Source of the DNA: Bacteroidota bacterium
GTDB lineage: Bacteria; Bacteroidota; Bacteroidia; Chitinophagales; Chitinophagaceae
DNA: 18,547 bases
Reading direction: 5' to 3'
Assembly: GCA_021824855.1 (NCBI GenBank)
Contig: JAKAJX010000282.1
Span: 1 to 18,547 of the forward strand
In this document: positions 15,795-18,547 of the stretch, piece by piece
Layout of the letters: each line of letters opens with the position of its first letter
How positions within the stretch are numbered: the stretch's first letter is position 1
Notes under the pieces: model-generated
Seen by the model: only the letters and a program-made list of their open reading frames with translations
Told to the model about the DNA's origin: nothing
Database searches by the model: none
Position numbers and translations under genes: made by a program

Positions 15795-17954
15795 CTAAGA
15801 AATTTTACTCCATGCAGTAGTGCCTTTTTGTAATTGCAAATACTTTTTTAACTGCAAATTTTTTGCCATAGATAGCTCTTTATCTTCGGTTAAAATTTTT
15901 TCTGCTTCATACTTAGCTAATTCCAATAACGGTTTATCATTTACAATATTAGCTATTCTAAAGTTTAAAGCTCCACTTTGTCTTGTTCCTTCAATATCTC
16001 CCGGTCCGCGTAGCATTAAATCTTTTTCTGCAATTTTAAATCCATCATTGGTGCTACACATAATATTGATACGTTCGCGAGCATCATTGCTTATTTTACT
16101 ACTCGTTAATAAAATGCAAAAACTTTTTTCCGAACTTCTTCCAACTCTTCCGCGTAGTTGATGTAGTTGCGATAATCCAAATTTTTCGGCACTTTCTATA
16201 ATCATTACCGTTGCATTAGGCACATTTACACCTACTTCAATTACAGTTGTGCTTACCATTATTTGTGTATTACCATTAACAAACCGTTGCATGTTTAGTT
16301 CTTTTTGGTTCGAGGGCATTCTTCCATGTACCATACTAATTTTATAAACCGGTTCAGGAAAAAAGCTTTTAACCTGTTCGTATCCTTGCATTAAATCTTC
16401 ATAACTTAATTTTTCACTTTCTTCAATTAATGGATAAATGAAATATACTTGTCTGCCTTTTTCAATTTCTGTTTTTGCAAAATCCATTACTTTGGCTCTT
16501 GCAGTTTCGTAACGATGTACTGTTGTAATGGCTTGCCTGCCCGGAGGCAATTCATCCATCACGCTATAATCTAAATCGCCGTAAGCAGTCATTGCCAATG
16601 TTCTTGGAATAGGTGTTGCCGTCATCACTAAAATATGAGGAGGTATAGTTGCTTTTTGCCAAAGTTTTGCACGTTGTGCAACGCCAAACCGATGTTGTTC
16701 ATCAACAATGGCTAAGCCCAAATTTTTAAATTGTACTACTTCTTCAATAACTGCATGCGTGCCCACCACAAAATGAATTGTATCGGCCATTAAACCTTGT
16801 AATATTTTTTTTCTTTCGGCCAATTTGGTACTTCCGGTTAATAGTGCAATTTCAATAGGCATATCTTTAAGCAGCTCGGTTAATCCGTTAAAATGCTGTT
16901 GTGCCAAAATTTCTGTTGGGGCCATTAAACAGCTTTGGTATCCATTATCTGCTGCCAATAGCATAGCCAATAAGGCTACAATTGTTTTGCCGCTTCCTAC
17001 ATCGCCTTGTAATAATCTATTCATCTGATGGCCACGTGCTGTATCTATTCTAATTTCTTTAATTACACGTTTTTGTGCATTGGTTAATTGAAAAGGCAAA
17101 TGTTGGTTATAAAAATTATTAAAATAATCTCCTACTTTTTCAAATAGTACGCCTCTGCTCGATTGATGCCTTTGTAAACGAACTAAGTTCAATCGTATTT
17201 GTGAAATAAATAATTCTTCGAATTTTAATCGCTTTACCGCTGCATCGAATTCATTAAGTGATTGAGGAAAATGAATGGCTTTGTAGGCTGCATACCTTTT
17301 AATAAGTGCATGCTTTAGTGTCAATTCATCGGGTAAATTTTCTTCAATGTCTTTTGGTTGAATTTGCGATAATAAACTGAAGGTTAATTTAGCCATTTGC
17401 CGGCCATTTAACCCCTTTGCTTTTAGTTTTTCTGTAGTAGGATATATGGGTTCTAAAAATGTTTTTCCTTCTGCTTTTGCCGGTACAAATACTTCTATTT
17501 CAGGATGAACAATTTGCGGTTTTCCATTAAAAATACCGGTTCTTCCAAATACCAAATAATCACTCCCTTCGTGTAAACTTTTTTGAATCCAGTTAATACC
17601 TTGAAACCAAGTAAGTTCTAATATTCCGGTTTCATCTTTTAATTGAGCTATTAATCTTTTACTTCGTTTTTCGCCAATTACTTCATAAAATAATAATCTT
17701 CCGGCTACCTGAATAAATTCTGTTTGTGGTGTAATATCTTTTATAAAAGAAATTTTGGTTTTATCTACATGTCTATTCGGAAAATGGTTTAATAAATCGA
17801 AAAATATAAATATTCCTAATTCCTTTTTTAGCATATCTGCACGCAAAGGACCCACACCTTTAAGATATTCAATAGGTGAATGTAATATGGAAGATGAGTG
17901 GTTGATAATAATTAAATTAATGAATGATTGTGTATGATGAGATATTGCATACAC
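15795..17954 (-). CDS. recG: ATP-dependent DNA helicase RecG
   Basis: RecG unwinds and regresses stalled replication forks and branch-migrates Holliday junctions. The 719-residue product (693 in E. coli) has an N-terminal wedge region starting SPIEYLKGVGPLRADML, an OB-fold, then superfamily 2 helicase motifs. These are GDVGSGKT (Walker A, about 316-323), DEQHRFGV (motif II, about 418), MTATPIPRT (motif III, about 442), and STTVIEVGVNVPNA with QLHQLRGRVGRS (motifs V/VI, near 598). The C-terminal GPGDIEGTRQSG is also typical. The longest frame begins at GTG 17954, giving about 20 extra residues before the conserved SILHSPIEY. No other ATG, GTG or TTG lies in frame until Met41, which would delete conserved sequence, and an in-frame TAG lies 15 codons upstream. 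The true start is therefore uncertain: GTG, or a rarer codon such as ATT. surE is divergent, 48 bases away. Confidence 0.96.
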   Translation of the reverse strand: MYAISHHTQSFINLIIINHSSSILHSPIEYLKGVGPLRADMLKKELGIFIFFDLLNHFPNRHVDKTKISFIKDITPQTEFIQVAGRLLFYEVIGEKRSKRLIAQLKDETGILELTWFQGINWIQKSLHEGSDYLVFGRTGIFNGKPQIVHPEIEVFVPAKAEGKTFLEPIYPTTEKLKAKGLNGRQMAKLTFSLLSQIQPKDIEENLPDELTLKHALIKRYAAYKAIHFPQSLNEFDAAVKRLKFEELFISQIRLNLVRLQRHQSSRGVLFEKVGDYFNNFYNQHLPFQLTNAQKRVIKEIRIDTARGHQMNRLLQGDVGSGKTIVALLAMLLAADNGYQSCLMAPTEILAQQHFNGLTELLKDMPIEIALLTGSTKLAERKKILQGLMADTIHFVVGTHAVIEEVVQFKNLGLAIVDEQHRFGVAQRAKLWQKATIPPHILVMTATPIPRTLAMTAYGDLDYSVMDELPPGRQAITTVHRYETARAKVMDFAKTEIEKGRQVYFIYPLIEESEKLSYEDLMQGYEQVKSFFPEPVYKISMVHGRMPSNQKELNMQRFVNGNTQIMVSTTVIEVGVNVPNATVMIIESAEKFGLSQLHQLRGRVGRSSEKSFCILLTSSKISNDARERINIMCSTNDGFKIAEKDLMLRGPGDIEGTRQSGALNFRIANIVNDKPLLELAKYEAEKILTEDKELSMAKNLQLKKYLQLQKGTTAWSKIS

Positions 17955-17961
17955 GAATTTA
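17954..17961 (-). promoter_or_regulatory. Possible -7 box overlapping the predicted recG start
   Basis: On the - strand this reads TAAATTCG, the same TAnnTTCG form as the box before the isoaspartyl peptidase gene. Its last G is the first base of the GTG used as the recG start. If the box is used, the GTG would not be in the transcript and translation would have to begin further in. This is suggestive only. Confidence 0.22.
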
Positions 17962-17972
17962 ACTGCTAATTT

Positions 17973-17985
17973 TATTTTTTGTTTG
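17973..17985 (+). promoter_or_regulatory. Possible promoter region for surE
   Basis: The segment contains two overlapping near-matches to TAnnTTTG: TATTTTTTG (one extra T, ending 21 bases before the ATG) and TTTGTTTG (one mismatch, ending 17 bases before it). It lies in the 48-base gap to recG, so surE must start here or nearby. The exact box cannot be chosen by eye. Confidence 0.25.
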
Positions 17986-18002
17986 TACTATCTTGCAATA
18001 CT

Positions 18003-18547
18003 ATGAAATCTGGAAAAAAAGAAACTCCCGTAATTTTAATAACCAATGATGATAGTATTTCGGCTCCGGGAATTAAAGCATTGGCAGAAGCGGTAAAAGA
18101 TTTAGGTCGTGTAGTAGTGGTAGCACCCGATAAACCCCAAAGTGGTATGGGACATGCCATTACTATTGGTCATCCACTCCGTTTGCATAAACAATATTTT
18201 TTAGATGAAATTGAAGCATATAGTTGTAGCGGTACTCCGGTTGATTGTGTAAAAATTGCAGTTGATAAAGTGTTGCATCGCAAACCCAATATTTGTTTAA
18301 GCGGCATTAATCATGGGGCTAATCATTCTATAAATGTTATTTATAGCGGTACCATGAGTGCGGCTATTGAGGCTTCTATTGAAAGTATTCCTTCGGCAGG
18401 TTTTTCTTTGTTGGATTATAGTGTAGAAGCAGATTTTTCTGCATCAAAAGTGTATGTTAGAAAAATTGTAGAAAAAATGCTACAACAAAAGCACGATAAG
18501 CATTTTACGTTAAATGTAAATATTCCGGCAGTAGATGTTAGTTTAAT
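18003..18547 (+). CDS. surE: 5'/3'-nucleotidase SurE (3'-truncated)
   Basis: This is the first 181 codons of SurE, a metal-dependent phosphatase that dephosphorylates nucleoside 5'- and 3'-monophosphates (survival protein E). It runs off the window edge without a stop. The metal-binding start VILITNDDSISAPGIKAL carries the Asp-Asp pair. VVAPDKPQSGMGHAIT supplies the metal-ligand Ser, CSGTPVDCVKIA follows, and LSGINHGANHSINVIYSGTMSAAIEA has the metal-ligand Asn. The usual Gly after the Asp pair (NDDG) is Ser here. The ATG at 18003 is the natural start, giving a short MKSGKKETP lead before the first strand. It is divergent from recG across 48 bases. About 70 C-terminal residues are expected beyond the window. 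Confidence 0.97.
   Translation, partial: MKSGKKETPVILITNDDSISAPGIKALAEAVKDLGRVVVVAPDKPQSGMGHAITIGHPLRLHKQYFLDEIEAYSCSGTPVDCVKIAVDKVLHRKPNICLSGINHGANHSINVIYSGTMSAAIEASIESIPSAGFSLLDYSVEADFSASKVYVRKIVEKMLQQKHDKHFTLNVNIPAVDVSL

Noticed and set aside
17986..18004. Direct repeat TACTAT spaced by 7 bases before surE
   Set aside because: Six-base repeats are expected by chance in AT-rich DNA, and the second copy overlaps the start codon.
17972..18160. Minus-strand 62-codon frame opposite the start of surE
   Set aside because: It overlaps the conserved SurE N terminus in antisense and has no recognisable content.
1..18547. A novel defence, mobile, CRISPR or biosynthetic system
   Set aside because: Every long frame maps to a recognisable chromosomal family; no integrase, transposase, repeat array, toxin-antitoxin pair, tRNA attachment site or clear change in composition was seen.

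Overview
The window is an AT-rich stretch of chromosome from a member of the Bacteroidota. The evidence is a PorP/SprF protein paired with a secreted protein carrying the type B sorting domain of the type IX secretion system (T9SS), an Oar-like TonB-dependent receptor, no clear Shine-Dalgarno sequences, and candidate promoter boxes of the Bacteroidota form TAnnTTTG. A Chitinophagales/Sphingobacteriales-like lineage is plausible, but genus or family cannot be fixed by eye.

Layout, left to right. Bases 1-3092 are the 3' two thirds of rpoC, closed by a strong intrinsic terminator. Next on the + strand come an OmpH/Skp-like periplasmic chaperone (3279-3857), an APC amino acid permease (3914-5323) and, overlapping it by four bases, the heptose-7-phosphate kinase rfaE1 (5320-6309). 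A type III (Ntn) isoaspartyl peptidase/asparaginase follows (6483-7430), then a large Oar-like TonB-dependent receptor (7644-10934). A bidirectional terminator at 10953-10982 separates this + strand block from a convergent - strand block. That block, in transcription order, is recG (17954-15795), a 1235-residue surface protein with PKD repeats and a T9SS type B C-terminal domain (15745-12038), and its PorP/SprF partner (12037-11006), which begins on the base after the surface protein's stop codon. Divergent from recG is the start of surE (18003 to the window end, truncated).

Much of the content concerns the cell envelope: an outer-membrane protein chaperone, a lipopolysaccharide-core sugar kinase, an outer-membrane receptor, and a secreted adhesin-like protein with its T9SS partner. 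The rest is housekeeping (transcription, recombination, nucleotidase) and amino acid salvage (permease, isoaspartyl peptidase).

I found no phage, transposon, CRISPR, defence or biosynthetic island, and no tRNA or rRNA. All genes look intact except the two cut by the window edges. The items most worth a second look are the surface protein/PorP pair, a terminator-like hairpin whose U tract touches the permease start codon, the unusual start of recG, and a repeated promoter-like box 18-22 bases before three start codons. No gene-free stretch exceeds 300 bases.
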